DNA of 64,000 bases from Aristolochia californica (Eukaryota > Streptophyta > Magnoliopsida > Piperales > Aristolochiaceae), in the NCBI GenBank assembly GCA_029961685.1, contig JARWKL010000005.1, positions 13,792,164 through 13,856,163 of the forward strand, written 5' to 3'. The notes beneath the pieces were generated by a model. It had not been told where the DNA came from. It worked only from the letters and a program-made list of their open reading frames with translations, and did not search any database. This document shows positions 1 through 12,864 of the stretch, in pieces. Each line of letters opens with the position of its first letter. Position 1 is the first letter of the stretch. The position numbers and the translations under genes are program-made.

Positions 1-2178
1 ACGGGAAAATATCCCATTGCACCTTCACTTAGGAATTTAATGTTATTCTCTTTAACAGGTTTGGATCCATAGGTCATTTGCATCTTTAACATGTTTCTAG
101 CATGCATATTCATTTTTTTAAAACATGTGTAGAAAAATCTCTTCCTTAAAAAATTCCAAGCTATTAGGGTTGAACTAGTGAATTTCCCCAGCTTGGATAA
201 CAAAAATTTTGTGTTCTTTTGTGGTGTGTGAATATATTTTATTTACTTACATTTGTTATTGCTTTAAATTCTTTCCATACACAAACTCTAAAATTTGCAT
301 TTTGTTGTGATGTTTTTGCCTTTTAACTCTTTTTTTGTTTACGAGATGAAGGGAAAATGAAAGCGTAAGTTTTGATTTAAGAAAAAAATATACATCTTAA
401 ATGGAAATGCACTATACAAAAATATAGAGAGAGATAATTCCAAAAAGTGTCTATAATTTTTAGGGATTGTAAGCACTTTTTAGTTTTTATATTTCTGGTT
501 CTGCAAGCGTCGGGAAATGGGGGAGGCAGGGGATTTTTAACTAAGTGTTGACACCCAATCCATAAGTCATTCCTTAAAAAAATATAGCCCGTTACGCATG
601 ATAAATCACTTTACAATCATCTATGAAAGTTAGGTCAACTTTTTGTAAATGAGCAAAATAATGGTTGTTTGACTCGGGTAAATATCCCACAACATGTTCA
701 CTTGGGGATTTAATGTAATTCTCATTAAAAGGTTTGGATCCATAGGTCATTTGCATCTTTATCATGTTTCAAGGATGCATATCCATTGTTCAAAACATGT
801 GTAGAAAAATCTCTTTCTTTTAAAATTCCGAGCTTTTAGGGTTGAACTAGTAGTATTTTCCCAAACTTGGATAACAAAACAATTGTGTTCATTTGTGGTC
901 TATGAATATATTTTCTTTACTTAAGTTTGTTATTGCATTTGATTATTTCCGTACATAAACTCTAAAATTTTCATTGTGTTGTGATCTAGTTGCCTTTTAT
1001 CTCTTATTTTTGTTTACGAGAAGAAGGGAAAGTGAAAACTCAAGTTTTGATTTAAGAAAAAAGTATACATAAAAAATGGAAATGCACAATACACAAATGT
1101 AGAGAGAGATTATTCCAAAAAGTGTCTTTAATTTGTAGGGATTGTAAACTATTTTTAGTTTTTATATATCAGGTTCTGTAATCGTCGAGAAAAGGGGGTG
1201 GTGGGGGATTTTTAACTTAATGTTGACTCCCAATCCATAAGTCATTCCTTAAGAAAATATAGCCCGTTAAACATGATAAATCACTTTACAATCATCTATG
1301 ATCATTAGGTCATATTTTTGTAATGTGCAAAATAATGGCTTGTTTCACTCGGGTAAATATCCCACCGCATGTTCACTTGGGAATTTAATGTTATTCTCTT
1401 TAAAAGGTTTGGATCCATAGGTCATTTGCATCTTTAAAATGTTTCAAGCATGCATATCCGTTTTTTTAAAACATGTGTAAAAAAGTCTGTTTCTTATAAA
1501 ATTCCGAGCTAATAGGGTTGAACTAGTGGAATTTTCCCAAACTTGGATAACAAAACTTTTGTGTTCATTTGTTGTGTGTGAATAAATTTTCTTTACTTAC
1601 ATTTGTTAATGCTTTAAATTCTTTCCATACATAAACTCCAAAATTTTTATTTTGTTGTGATCTATTTGCTTGTTATCTCTTTTTTTGTTTACGAGATGAA
1701 GGGAAAGTGTTATGTTAGTTTTGATTTAAGAAAAAAGTATACATCTAAAATTAAAATGCACAATGCACAAATATAGAGAGAGATAATCCCAAAAATTGTC
1801 TATAAATTTTTGGGATAGTAAACTCTTTTTAGTTTTTAAATATTTGGTTCTGCAATTGTCGGGAAAAGGGGGAGGTGGGGGATTTTTAACTGAGTGTTGA
1901 CTCCCAGTCCATAAGTCATTCCTTACAAAAATATAGACTGTTACACATGATAAATCACTTTACAATCATCTATTATTGTTAGGTCAGCTTTTTGTAAATG
2001 GAAACATAATGGCTTGTTTTACTTGGGTAAATATCCCATCGAACGTTCACTTGGGAATTTAATGTTATTATCTTTAATAGGTTTGGATCCATAGGTCATT
2101 TGCATCTTTAACATGTTTCAAGAATGCATATCCATTTTTTAAAACATGTTTCATGCATGCATATCCATTTTATTAAAT
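1..2178 (+). repeat. Subfamily A satellite, left of the LTR-like insert
   Basis: This segment holds a 5' partial monomer, three full A-type monomers (phase 0 at 63, 736 and 1411, spacings 673-675 bp) and the first 90 or so bases of a fourth (2085). It carries the A markers cacttgggaatttaatgtta-like, tcattcctta and tttacgagatgaag. It holds nothing but satellite. The last monomer breaks off within its own phase 60-95, where the non-satellite insert begins. Confidence 0.93.
2111..2177 (+). repeat. 33-bp tandem duplication at the left edge of the insert
   Basis: A 33-bp stretch beginning acatgtttcaagaatgcat (2111) is repeated from 2144 as acatgtttcatgcatgcat, and the copy runs up to the foreign DNA. 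In other monomers a single acatgttt is followed after about 23 bp by aaacatgt, so the second acatgt arm may have served as the misalignment point. The duplication touches the insertion boundary and may belong to the same rearrangement. Confidence 0.75.
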
Positions 2179-2223
2179 TGGCTAGTTAGGGTAGGATTAT
2201 AATTTAGGTTGGATTTTGGTATT

Positions 2224-2347
2224 TTAATCCGATTTCTGTCTTGAACTCTAGGCGCCCAAGAGGGGCTAGACGCAAGGATTGAGAATCCGGATTCGTGGTT
2301 ACGTGGCGCTCGAGAGAGGCATGAATCACGGTAAAATCCAGAGTTGA
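2224..2347 (+). repeat. LTR-like insert, 124-bp subrepeat copy 1
   Basis: This is the first of two direct repeats offset by exactly 171 bp. It contains aactctagg near its start and ccagagttga at its end, which form an outer inverted pair (AACTCT 2244-2249 with AGAGTT 2340-2345). Inside lie GGATT/AATCC (2276-2280 with 2284-2288) and GATTCGTG/CATGAATC (2290-2297 with 2320-2327, one G-T wobble). The CCCC/GGGG hairpin seen in copy 2 has one mismatch here (g2254). No coding potential was recognised. Confidence 0.85.
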
Positions 2348-2394
2348 TGATTTTAGCATCATCACAATAGGAAATTGATTCTCTGTATTCTATT

Positions 2395-2518
2395 GTAATC
2401 TGATCTTTGTCATTAACTCTAGGCCCCCGAGAGGGGCTAGACGCAAGGATTGAGAATCCAGATTCGTGGTTACGTGGCTCTCGAAAGAGGCACGAATCAC
2501 GGTAAAATCCAGAGTTGA
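2395..2518 (+). repeat. LTR-like insert, 124-bp subrepeat copy 2 with nested inverted repeats
   Basis: This is the second direct copy, differing from copy 1 at only a handful of positions. Complementary pairs visible here are AACTCT 2415-2420 with AGAGTT 2511-2516 (outer), GCCCC 2423-2427 with GGGGC 2433-2437, GGATT 2447-2451 with AATCC 2455-2459 (3-nt loop), and GATTCGTG 2461-2468 with CACGAATC 2491-2498, which encloses CTCT 2478-2481 with AGAG 2486-2489. Together they could fold into a closed multibranch shape with three arms. Whether this matters for an RNA, for DNA secondary structure or for nothing is unknown. Confidence 0.85.
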
Positions 2519-3514
2519 CGTTTCCTGTTGTGCAAGTAGTTAATTAAATTATTGCTTGATAATTTAGGATATAATTAGTGTTTAGTTCAGATTAATTCAT
2601 CATATTTGGTGAGGCTAGTTGACAAAAGAATACACAAAATTCAATCCTCCCTGTGGATATGACCCTCGCTTACTGCTAGATTACATGAACGATTCGTACG
2701 CTTGCGAGGTATAAAAGTCGATGTAACTAAAATTTCACATCATTAGGTCAGGTTATTGTAAATGAGCAAAATAATGGCTTGTTTGACTCACGTAAATATC
2801 CCACCGCATGGTCACTAGGGGATTTAAAGTTATTCTCATTAAAAGGTTTGGATCAATAGGTCGCTTGCATCTTTAACATGTTTCAAGCATGCATATCCAT
2901 TTTTTAAAACATGTCTAGAAAAATCTCTTTCTTATAAAATTCCAAGCGATTAGGGTTGAAATAGTGGAATTTCCCAAACTTGGATAACAAAACTTTTGTG
3001 TTCATTTGTGGCATGTGAATCAATTTTCTTTACTTACATTTGTTATTTCTTTATATTCTTTCCATACATAAACTCTAAAATTTTCATTTTTTTATTATCT
3101 ATTTGCCTTTTATCTCCTTTTTTGTTTACGAGATGAAGGGAAAGTGAAAACTCAAGTTTTGATTTTATAAAAAATTATACTTCTAAAATGGAAATGTAAA
3201 ATGCACAAATGTAGAGAGAGATAATTCCAAAAAAAATCAATAATTCTTAGGGATTGTAAACTATTTTTAGTTGTTATATATCAGGTTCTGCAATCTTCTG
3301 AAATAAGGGGAGGTGGGGGATTTTTAATTCAGTGTTGACTCCAAATCCATCAGTCATTGCTTAAAAAAATATAGCCCATTACACATGATAAATCACTTTA
3401 CAATCATCTATGATCGTTATTTATGCTTTTTGTAAATGGGCAAAATAATGGCTTGTTTGACTCAGGTTAATATCCCGCCGCACACTCCCCTAGGAATTTA
3501 ATATTATTCACTTT

Positions 3515-3875
3515 GGATCAATAGGTCATTTGCATGTTTGACATGTTTCAAGCATGCATATCCATTTTTTAAAACATCAGAAGAAAAATCACTTTCTTAT
3601 AAAATTTTGATAACAAAACTTTTGTGTTCGTTTGTGGTGTGTGAATAAATTTCTTTACTTGCATTTTTTATTGCTTTAAATTCTTTCCATATATGAACTC
3701 TAAAATTTTCATTTTGTTGTGATCTATTAGCCTTTTGTCTCTTTTTTTTTTTTTACGAGATGAAGGGAAATTTTGTTTACGAGATAAATGGGCAAAATAA
3801 TGGCTTGTTTGACTCGAGTAAATATCCCACCGCACATTCACTTGGGAATTTAATGTTATTCTGTTTATAAGATTT
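3515..3875 (+). repeat. Truncated A monomer of 361 bp
   Basis: The spacing between landmarks 3515 and 3876 is 361 bp instead of about 672. The sequence runs normally to tttacgagatgaagggaaa (about phase 260), then has a second tttgtttacgagat and jumps directly to aaatgggcaaaataatgg (about phase 590). About 310 bp is lost. The duplicated tttacgagat at the joint (about 3753 and 3777) suggests slippage or template switching during repair. The breakpoint phases match those of the opposite rearrangement at 39,919. Confidence 0.9.
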
Positions 3876-6800
3876 GGATCCATAGGTCATTTGAATCTTT
3901 AACATGTTTCAATCATGCACGTCCATTTTTTAAAACATGTGTAGAAAAATCTCTTTCTTTTAAATTTCCGAGTTATTAGGGTTGATCTAGTGGAATTTTC
4001 CCAAACTTGGATAACAAAAACTTTGTGTTCATTTGTGGTGTGTGAATACATTTTCTTAACAAATATTTTTTTTTCTTTAAATTCTTTACATCCATAAACT
4101 CTAAATTTTTCACTTTGTAGTGATCTTTTTGCCTTTTTTCTATTTTTTTGTTTACGAGATGAGAGGATAGTGAAAAATAAAGTTTTTACTTAAGAAAAAA
4201 GTACTTAAATGGAAATGCACAATGCACAAATTTAGAAAGAGATAATTCCAAAAAGTGTTTTTAATTTTTAGGGATTGTAAACTCTTTTTAGTTTTTAAAT
4301 ATCAGGTTCTGTAATCGTCAGGAAAAGGGGGAGGCGGGTGATTTTTAACTAAGTGTTGACTCCCAATCAATCAATCATTCCTTACAAAAATATTGTCTGT
4401 TATGCATGATAAATCACTATACAATCATCTATGATCGTTAGATCAGCTTTATGTAAATGGGTAAAATAATGGCTTGTTTGACTGGGGAAAATATCCCACG
4501 GCACGTTCATTTGGGATTTAAACTTATTCTCTTTAAAAGGTTTGGATCCATAGGTCATCTGAATCTTTAACCTCTTTTAAGCATGCATAACCATTTTTTA
4601 AAACATGTGTAGAAAATCTCTTTCTTATAAAATTCCGAGCAATTAGGGTTGAACTAGTGGAATTTTCCAAACTTGGTTAACAAAACTTTTGTGTTCAGTT
4701 GTGGTGTGTGAATAAATTTTGTTTACTTACATTTGTTATTGCTTTAAATTCTTTCCTTAAACTCTAAAATTTTCATTTTGTTGTGATCTATTTGCCTTTT
4801 ATCTTTTTTTTTTTTCTTTTTGAGATGAAGTGAGAGTGAAAACTCAAGTTTTGATTTAAGAAAAAAGTATACACCTAAATTTGAAATGCACAATACAAAA
4901 AAGTAGAGAGAGATAATTCCAAAAAGTGTCTGTAATTTTTAGGGATTGTAAACTCTTTTTAGTTTTTTTATATATCATGTTTTGCAATCGTTAGGAAAAG
5001 GGGGATGCGTGAGATTTTTAACAGAGTGTTGACTCTCAATCCATAAGTGATTCATTACAAAAATATAGCCTGTTACGGATGATAAATCACTTTACTATCT
5101 TCTATGATCGTTACGTCAGCTTTTTGTAAATGGGCAAAATAATGGCTTGTTTGACTCGGGCAAATATACCACTGAACGTTCACTTGGGAATTTAATGTTA
5201 TCATCTTTAAAATGTTTGGATCCATAGGTAATTTGCATCTTTAACATGTTTCAAGCATGCATATCCATTTTTTAAAATAGGTGTAGAAAAATCTCTTTCT
5301 TATAAATTTCCGAGCTATTAGGGTTGAACTAATGGAATTTTCCCAAACTTGGATAACAAAACTTTTGTGTTCATTTGTGGTGTGTGAATACATTTTATTT
5401 ACTAATATTTTTTTTGTTTTAAATTCTTTCCATACATAAACTCTAAAATTTTTATTTTGTAGTGATCTATTTACCTTTTTTCTATTTTTTTGTTTACGAG
5501 ATGAAGGGAAAGTGAAAAAACAAGTTTTGATTTAAGAAAAAAGTACACATCTTAAATGGAAATGCACAATGCACAAATTTAGAGAGAGATAATTTCAAAA
5601 AGTGTTTGTAATTTTTATGGATTGTAAACTCTTTTTAGTTTTGATATATCAGGTTTTGCAGTTGTTGGGAAAAGGGAGAGGCGGGGGATTTTTCACTTAG
5701 TGTTAACTCCCAATCCATAAGTCATTTCTTGCAAAAATATAGCCCGTTATGCATGATAAATCACTTTATAATCATCTATAATAGTTAGGTCAGCTTTCTG
5801 TAAATGGGCAAAATAATAGCTAGTTTGACTCGAGTAAATATTCCACCGCACGTTCACTTGGGAAGTTAATGTTATTATATTTAAAAGGTTTGGATCCATA
5901 TGTCATTTGCATCTTTAACATATTTCAAGGATGCATATCCATTTTTTAAAACATGTGTAGAAAAATCTCTTTCTTATAAAATTCCAACCTCTCAGGGTTG
6001 AACAAGTGGAATTTCCTAAACTTGGATAACAAAACTTTTCTGTTCAATTTTGGTGTAGGAATAAATTTTATTTACTTAAATTTTTCATTGCTTTAAATTC
6101 TTTCCATGCATAAACTCTAAAATTTTCATTTTCTTGTGATCTATATGCCTTTTTTCTCTTTTTTTGTTTACGAGATGAAGGGAAAGTGAAAAATCAATTT
6201 TTGATTTAAGAAAAAAGTATACATCTCAAATGGAAATGCACAATGCACAAATTTAGAGAGATATAATACAAAAAATTTGTAGTAATTTTTAGGGAGTTTA
6301 CAGTCTTTTTAGTTTTTATATATCAGGTTCTGCAATCGTCGGGAAAAGGGGGAGGCGGGGGATTTTTAACTTAGTGTTGACTGCCAATCCATAAGTGATT
6401 CCTTACAAAACAATATAGCCTGTTACGCACGATAAATCACTTTACAATTATCTATGATCATAGGTCAGCATTTTGTGAATGAGCAAAATAATGGCTTGTT
6501 TGACTTAGGTAAATATCCCACCGATTGTTCACTTGAATTTAATGTTATTATCTTTAAAAGTTTTGGATCCATAGGTCATTTGCATCTTTAACAACTTTCA
6601 AGCATGCATATCTATTTTTTAAAACATGTGTAGAAAAGTCTCTTTCTTATAAAATTTCGAGCTATTAGGGTTGAACTAGTAGAATTTCCCAAACTTGGAT
6701 AACAAAACTTTAGTGTTCATTTATTGTGTGTGAATAAATTTTGTTTACTAACATTCGTTATTGCTTTAAATTCTTTCCATACATAAACTCTAAAATTTTT

Positions 6801-9647
6801 ATTTTGTTGTGATCTATATGCCTTTTTTCTCTTTTTTTTGTTTACGAGATGAAGGGAAAGTGAAAAATCAATTTTTGAATTAAGAAAAAAGTATAAATCT
6901 CAAATTGAAATGCACAATATACAAATTGAGAGAGATATAATTCCAAAAAGTGTCAGTAATTTTTAGGGAGTTTACACTCTTTTTAGTTTTTATATATAAG
7001 GTTCTGCAATCATCGGGAAAAAGGGGGTGGTGGTGGGGGATTTTTAACTTAGTGTTGACTCCCAATCCGTATGTCATTCCTTACAAAAATATAGCCCGTT
7101 ACGCATGATAAATCTCTTTATAATCATCAATGATCGTTATGCCAACTTTCTGTAAATGGGCAAAACAATGGGTTGTTTGACTCGGGTAAATATCCCACGG
7201 AACGTTCACTTGGGAATTTAATGTTATTATCTTTAAATGATTTGGATCCATAGGTCATTTGCATCTTCAACATGTTTGAAGCATGCATCTCCATTTTTTA
7301 AAACATGTGTAGGAAAATCTCTTTCTTCTTACATTCCGAGCTATTAGGGTTGAACTTGTGGAATTTCCCAAGCTTGGATAACAAAACTTTTGTGTTCATT
7401 TCTGGTGTGTGAATAAATTGTCTTTGCTTACATTTTTTTTCTTTATATTATTTCCATACATAAACTCTAAAATTTTCATTTTGTTGTGATCTATTTGCCT
7501 TTGATCTCTTTTTTTGTTTACGAGTTGAAGGGAAAGTGAAAACTCAAGTTTTGTTTTAAGAAAAAGTATACATCTAAAATGGAAATGCACGATGCACAAA
7601 TGTAGAGAGAATAATTCCAAAAAGTATTTGTAATTTTTAGGGATTGTAAACTTTTTTTTGTTTTTATATATCAAGTTTTGCAATCGTAGGGAAAAGGGTG
7701 ACGCGGGGGATTTTTAATAGAGTGTTGACACCCAATCCATTGGTCATTTCTTATAAAAATATAGCTTGTTACGCATGATAAATCACTTTACAATCATCTA
7801 TGATCGTGAGGTCAGCTTTCTGTAATTGGGCAAAATTATGGCTTATTTGACTTGGGTAAATATCTCATCGAACGTTCACTTGGGAATTTAATGTTATTAT
7901 CTTTAAAATGTTTGGATCCATAGGTCATTTGCATCTTTAACGTGTCTCAAGCATGCATATCCATTTTTTAAAACATGTGTTGAAAATCTCTTTGTTATAA
8001 AATTTTGAGCTATTTTGGGTTAAAACTAGTGGGATTTCAGAAACTTGGAAAACAAAACTTTTGTGTTCATTTGTGGTGGGTGAACAACTTTTCTTTCCTT
8101 AAATATGTGTTTGATTTAGATTCTTTCCATACATAAACTCTAAAAATTTCATTTTGTTGTAATCTATTTGCCTTTTATCTCATTTTTTGTTTACGAGTTG
8201 AAATGAAAGTGAAAACTCAAGTTTTGATTTAAGAAAAAAGTACACACCTAAAGTGGAAATGCACAATGCACAAATGTAGAGAGAGATAATTCCAAAAAGT
8301 GTCTATAATTTTTTGGGATTGTAAACTCTTTTTAGGTTTTTATATATCATGTTCTGTAATCATCTGGAAAAGGGAGATGCAGGGGATTTTTAACTGAGTG
8401 TTGACTCCCAATCCATAAGTCATTCCTTTCCAAAATATAGCCCATTATACATGATAAATCTCTTTAAAATCATCTATGATCGTTAGGTCAACTTTTTGTA
8501 AATGGGCAAAATAATGGTTTGTTTGACTCGGGTAAATATCCCACCGCACGTTCATTTTGGAATTTAATGTTATTACATTTAAAATGCTTTGATCCATAGG
8601 TCATTTGCATCTTTAACTTGTTTCCAGCATGCATATCCATTTTTTAAAACATGTGTAAAAAAATATCTTTCATATAAAATTCCGAGTTATTAGGGTTGAA
8701 CTAGTGGAATTTTCCCAAACTTGGATAACTAAACTTTTGTGTTCATTTATGGTGTGTGAATAAATTTTCTTTACATAAATATGTTACTATTTTCAATTCT
8801 TTCCATATATAAACTCTAAAACTTTTATTTTTTTTGTGATCTAATTGCATTTTATCTCTATTTTTTATGAGATGAAGGAAAACTGAAAACTCAAGTTTTT
8901 ATTTAAGAAAAAATTATACATCGAAATATAAATGCACAATGCAAAAATGTAGAGAGAGATAATTCCAAAAAGTGGCAGTAATTTTTAGGGATTGTAAACT
9001 CTTTTTAGTTTTATATATCAGGTTCTACAATCGTCGAGAAAAGGGGGATGCGGGGGATTATTAACTGAGTGTTGACTCCTAATCCATAAGTCATTCCTTA
9101 GAAAAATATAGCCTGTTACGCATGATAAATTACTTTACAATCATCTATGATCGTTAGGTCAACTTTTTGTAAATGGGCAAAATAATAGCTTGTTTGACTC
9201 GGGTAAATATGCCACCACACATTCACTTGGGAATTTAAAGTTATTCTCTTTTTAAAGGTTTAGATCCATAGGTCATTTTAATATTAAACATGTTCCAAGC
9301 ATGCTTATTCATTTTTTAAAACAAGTATAGGAAATCTCTTTCTTATAAAATTCCGAGCTATTAGGATTGAACTAGTGGAATTTCCCAAACTTGGTTGACA
9401 AAACTGTTGTGTTCATTTGTGGTATGTGAACAACTTTTCTTTCCTTACATTTGTGATTGATTTAAATTCTTTCCATACTTAAACTCTAAAATTTTCATTT
9501 TGTTGTGATCTATTTGCCTTTTATCTCTTTTTTTGTTTAAAAGTTGAAATGAAAGTGAAAACTCAATTTTTGATTTCAGAAAAAAGTATACCCCTAAAAT
9601 GGAAATGCACAATGCACAAATGTAGAGAGAGATATTTCCAAAAAGAG

Positions 9648-10106
9648 TCTATAATTTTTTTGGATTGTAAACTCTTTTTAGTTTTTTATATATCATGTTC
9701 TGCAAGCATCTGAAAAAGGGGGATGCAGGGGATTTTTAACTGAGAGTTGACTCCCAATCCATAAGTGATCCCTTACAAAAATATAGCCCGTTACGCATGA
9801 AAAATCACTTTACAATCATCTATGATCATTAGGTTAGCTTTTTGTAAATGGGCAAAATAATGGCTTGTTTGACTCGGGTGAATATCTGTAATTTTTTTGG
9901 ATTGTAAACTCTTTTTAGTTTTTTAATATCATGTTCTGCAAGCATCTAAAAAAAGGGGATGCTAGGGATTTTTAACTGAGAGTTGACTCCCAATCCATAA
10001 GTGATCCCTTACAAAAATATAGCCCATTACGCATGAAAAATCACTTTACAATCATCTATGATCGTTAGGTTAGCTTTTTGTAAATGGTCAAAATAATGGC
10101 TTGTTT
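9648..10106 (+). repeat. Local 237-bp tandem duplication within one A monomer
   Basis: The segment from tctataattttttt (9648) to the gactcgggtgaatat region (9884) is followed directly by a second copy (9885 to about 10,106). The offset is exactly 237 bp. Both copies share private variants such as gcaagcatct, agagttgactc, aagtgatccctt and catgaaaaatcac, so the duplication is recent. The second copy ends in a deletion of about 28 bp, where gttt is joined to cacttgggaattt. The landmark spacing 9262 to 10,144 is therefore 882 bp. Confidence 0.92.
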
Positions 10107-12864
10107 CACTTGGGAATTTAATGTTATTATCTTTAAAAAATTTTGATCCATAGGTCATTTGCATCTTTAACATGTTTCAAGCATGCATATCCATTTTTTA
10201 AAAAATGTGTAGAAAAATCTCTTTCTTATAAAATTCCAAGCAATTAAGGTTGAACTAGTGGAACTTTCCAAAACTTGGAGACCTAAACTTTTGTGTTCAT
10301 TTGTGGTGTGTGAATAAATTTTCTTTACTTAACTATGTTATTGCTTTAAATTATTTCTATGCATAAACTCTAAAATTTTCATTTTCTTGTGATCTATTTG
10401 CCTTTTATCTCAATTTGTGTTTACGAGATGAAGGGAAAGTGAAAACTCAAGTTTTGATTTAAGAAAAAAGTTTACACCAAAATTGAAATGCACAATGCAA
10501 AAATGTAAAGAGAGATAATTTCAAAAAGTGGAAATAATTTTTAGGGATTGTAAACCCTTTTTAATTTTTATATATCTGGTTCTACAATCGTCGGGAAAAA
10601 GGGTGAGGCGAGGGATTATTAACTGAGTGTTGACTCCCAATCCATAAGTCATTCCTTAGAAAAATATAGCATGTTACGCATGATAAATCACTTTACAATA
10701 ATCTATGAACGTTAGGTTAGCTTTTTGTAAATGGGCATATAATAGCTTCTTTGACTGGGTTAAATATCCCATCACACGTTCACTTGGGAATTTAAAGTTA
10801 TTCTCTTTTAAAGGTTTAGATCCATAGGTCAATTGAATAGTAAACATGTTTCAAGCATGCTTATCCATTTCTTAAAACATGTGTAGGAAAATCTCTTTCT
10901 TATAAAATTCCGAGCTATTAGGGTTGAACTAATGGAATTTCCAAAACTTGGTTAACAAAACTTTTGTGTTCATTTGTGGTGTGTGAATAAATTTTCTTTA
11001 CTTACATTTTTTATTGCTTCAAATTCTTTCCATACTTAAACTCTAAAATTTTCATTTTGTTGTGATCTATTTGCCTTTTTTCTCTTTTTTTCTTTACGAG
11101 TTGAAATGAAAGAGAAAACTCAAGTTTTGATTTAAGAAAAAAGTATACACCTAAAATGGAAATGCACAATGCACAAACGTAGAGAGAGATAATTCCAAAA
11201 AGTGTCTGCAATATTTAGGGAATGTAAATTCTTTTTAGATTTTTAAATATCATGTTCTGTAATCATCTAGAAAAGGGGGATGCAGGGGATTTTTAACTGA
11301 GTGTGGACTCCCAATCCATAAGTCAACCCTTACAAAAATATAGCCCGTTACACATGATAAATCACTTTACAATCATCTATGATAGTTAGGTGAGCTTTTT
11401 GTAAATGGGCAAAATAATGGCTTGTTTGACTCGGGCAAATATCCCACCGCACGTTCAGGCGGGGAATTTAATGTTATTACCTTTAAAATGTTTGGATCCA
11501 TATGTTATTTGCATCTTTAACATGTTTCAAGCATGCATATCCATTTTTTAAAACATGAGTAGAAAAATCTCTTTCTTATAAAATTTTGAGCTATTAGGGT
11601 TGAACTTGTGGAATTTTCCAAAATTTGGATAACTAAACTTTTGTATTCATTTGTGGTGTGTGAATAAATTTTCTTTACTTACATTTGTTATTGCTTTAAA
11701 TTCTATCCATACATAAACTCTAAAATTTTCATTTTGTTGTGATCTATTTGCCTTTTGTCGCTTTTTCTGTTTACGAGATGAAGGGATACTGAAAACTCAT
11801 GTTTTGAATTAGGAAAAAAGTATACATCAAAATTGAAAGGCATAATGCAAAAATGTAGAGAGAGATAATTCTAAAATGTGTCTGTAATTTTTAGAGATTG
11901 TAAACTCTTTTTTGTTTTTATAATTCAGGTTCTACACTCATCGGGAAAAGGGGGAGGCGGGGTTTTTATAACTGAGTGTTGACTCCCAATCCTTAAGTCA
12001 TTCCTTACAAAAATATAGCTTCTTACGCATGATAAATCACTTTACAATCATCAATGATCGTTAGGTCAACTTTTTATAAATGGGCAAAATAATGGCTTGT
12101 TTGACTGGGGTAAATGTCCCACCGCACGTTCACTTGGGAATTTAATGTTATTCTCTTTTAAAGGGTTAGATCCATAGGTCATTTGAATCTTAAACATTTT
12201 TCAAGCATGCATATCCATTTTTTAAAACATGTGTAGGAAAATCTCTTTCTTATGAAATTCCAAGCTATTAGGGTTGAACTAGTGGAATTTCCCAAACATG
12301 GTTAACAAAACGTTTGTGTTCATTTGTGGTGTGTGAATAAATTTTCTTTACTTACATTTGTTATTGCTTTAAATTCTTTACACACATAAACTCTAAAATT
12401 TTCATTTTGTTGTGATCTATTTGCCTTTTTTCTCTTTTTTTTATGAGTTGAAGTGAAAGTGAAAACACAAGTTTTGAATTAAGAAAAAAGTAAACACCTA
12501 AAATGGATATGCACAATGCACAAATGTAGAGAGAGATAATTCCAAAAAGTCGCTGTAATTTTTAGGGTTTTTAAACTCATTTTAGTTTTTCATATATCAT
12601 GTTCTGCAATCATCGGGGAAAGGGGGATGCGGGGGATTTTTAACAGAGTGTTGACTCCCAATCCATAAGTCATTCCTTCAAAAATATAGCCTGTTACGCT
12701 TGATAAATCACTTTACAATCATCTATGAGCGTTAGGTCAGCTTTTTGTAAAAAGGCAAAATAATGGCTTGTATGACTGGGGTAAATATCTTACCGCACGT
12801 TCACTTGGGAATTTAATGTTATTCTCTTTAAAAGGTTTGGATCCATAGGTCATTTGCATCTTTA

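Larger units (their letters stand above)
2179..2739. mobile_element. LTR-like retrotransposon fragment or solo LTR inside the satellite
   Basis: This 561-bp block is the only non-satellite DNA in the window and is visibly richer in G+C and CpG than its flanks. It can be framed to begin with TG (2179) and end with CA (2738-2739), as LTRs do. Near its right end it carries tccctgtggatatgaccctc (2648-2667) and a cttgcgaggt stretch, a style I associate from memory with LTRs of plant retrotransposons. It also holds two 124-bp direct subrepeats. I see no target-site duplication: the five bases before 2179 (taaat) do not match those after 2739 (tcatt). The flanking satellite jumps from about phase 60 to about phase 562, so some 500 bp of monomer is missing. 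That fits an insertion later altered by recombination, or a captured fragment. No coding domain is present. The superfamily is undetermined (Ty3/gypsy is a guess). Confidence 0.55.

Noticed and set aside
2179..2739. tRNA gene, because of the cloverleaf-like folding subrepeats
   Set aside because: Arm lengths and loops do not fit a tRNA: no T-arm GTTCRA, no 7-bp acceptor stem, no anticodon arm of correct size.
2179..2739. A complete LTR retrotransposon
   Set aside because: There is only one LTR-like block and no coding, primer-binding or second-LTR sequence in the flanks, which return at once to satellite.
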